Positions 62,974 through 64,000 of a stretch of 64,000 nucleotides of DNA are shown here, piece by piece. Source of the DNA: Ostrinia nubilalis (Eukaryota > Arthropoda > Insecta > Lepidoptera > Crambidae); contig NC_087112.1 of the NCBI RefSeq assembly GCF_963855985.1, positions 560,501-624,500 of the forward strand, given 5' to 3'. The stretch's first letter is position 1, and the number at the start of each line of letters is the position of its first letter. Under the pieces are notes generated by a model that was not told where the DNA came from, ran no database searches, and worked only from the letters and a program-made list of their open reading frames with translations. Position numbers and translations under genes: made by a program.

Positions 62974-64000
62974 ATTTTAGTTCTGAATTCACCAATCAGT
63001 TCCCCAAAGATATTTCTTGAAAACGAATAACGCGCACACAAAAACTTTGTTATTATAATTTACAGAACACTGCAATTAATTAATACAGAGACGTGTTGTC
63101 CGTGACACGATCCATACCGAACACTCGCGCGCGATAGTACAAATGCGCGACGTTGAATGCAAAATGACGAACTACCCTCTTTCTAGACGTATCGTAGTTG
63201 AAGAAAATAATAAACAGTTACCCACTTTTCTATTAATATTTTTAATAAAAACTTAGTGCAGAGCTCAAATTTATAATCCATTTTTTTCTAACTTTGTCAA
63301 AGTCAAGCCGTTAATTCAAATGTAATTCGTTGTAACCTTTGCCTTTTTCTGTGACAGAGACAAATGGCAATAGGACTGTCATCAAAAACAACTCACTCGC
63401 ACGCACGGCGTTCAAAAGGTTAACAGTTGAGTGACAGCTCGCCACTCGCCGCCTGCGCTGGACAGAGGGCGCTAAAAACAATGCGGCTCGCAGGCATACT
63501 GGTTGGGCCAGGAGGAAGGATTATTCTCTTTTGATAATAATAAATTTTTTCACCACTCACTTCTAACACTGGAACATCAGAATTTACAGCTTGACACCAA
63601 TATAATTAAAATAATGCAGTTGGACACTAGTAACCAGAAGATAATTGAAGTTTACTGTCATATTTGACTATTCTCTACTGCATAGCGGGAGACAAATCAT
63701 GACTAAAAAGCTTTTTCTATATAGGTATACTCGTATTAATGATATAGACACACCACACACCACCGATAAAATGCGGTAGTGTAATATTTCTTCTTAATTT
63801 GGGGCTTTAAGTGAACTCACGTCCCGCTATTTTCAAGGCCCCAGCAGAATGTGTGAGATCATTAATTGAGTGGACACGTGTCCGTGACGCCGTCAGTTTG
63901 TCAGGTGCCGACCTGACATGCGGTGACAACAAACTTAGATTTTCTATATTATTTTAAGAAAGTTTTTACATTAAATTGACTTTTCTTTGGTCTCCCAACA
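62974..64000. other. right-end stretch, possibly upstream DNA of a minus-strand gene
   Basis: Less AT-rich at 63100-63180 and 63400-63500, with CGCGCG words, so a promoter for the 62.9-kb exon is conceivable. No repeat arm or ORF could be supported. Confidence 0.25.

Overview
The window looks like intergenic and intronic DNA of a moth or butterfly (Lepidoptera), built almost entirely from transposable elements in different stages of decay. The evidence is AT-rich sequence with no long cellular ORFs, more than twenty 3' fragments of RTE-type LINEs resembling those of Lepidoptera, tRNA-derived SINEs, dozens of palindromic MITEs, and intron-bearing exons with GT-AG borders. No bacterial genes, CRISPR arrays or rRNA genes are visible.

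The most complete element is a DIRS-type tyrosine-recombinase retrotransposon at about 18.92-24.09 kb. It has inverted terminal repeats, an internal complementary region made of the complements of its two outer ends, and three ORFs: a Gag-like ORF1, an RT/RNase H/methyltransferase-like ORF, and a tyrosine recombinase. ORF1 appears to contain a spliceable 362-bp intron and carries one in-frame TAG, while the RT and recombinase frames are open.

Just upstream (17.2-18.5 kb) is an RTE LINE copy whose reverse transcriptase is split into three blocks in the order inverted-middle, first, last. A perfect 12-bp target-site duplication encloses the whole, so the scrambling probably happened during insertion. 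A second, 146-bp RTE copy at 44.1 kb shows a simple 5' inversion with its own target-site duplication. A 2.1-kb LTR retrotransposon (40.07-42.20 kb, minus strand) has LTRs differing at one base, a tRNA-Pro type primer-binding site and a Gag ORF, but its Pol is internally deleted. It is a recent, non-autonomous insertion.

Long inverted-repeat DNA elements are the other theme: a 3.2-kb foldback element with tandem 306-bp units in its arms (36.4-39.6 kb), a 1.1-kb TA-flanked element (12.2-13.3 kb), a 1.26-kb element with many copies of one motif (27.4-28.6 kb), a 972-bp element with a 10-bp duplication (50.8-51.7 kb), a TTAA-flanked element nested in a MITE (55.0-55.7 kb), and clusters of small MITEs.

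Possible host-gene content is slight. On the minus strand, a short first coding exon (6261-6323) and a second exon (1845-1923) fit together in phase and probably belong to a gene running off the left edge. A third possible exon with a strong donor lies at about 62.89-62.97 kb on the minus strand. None of these could be assigned to a known protein.
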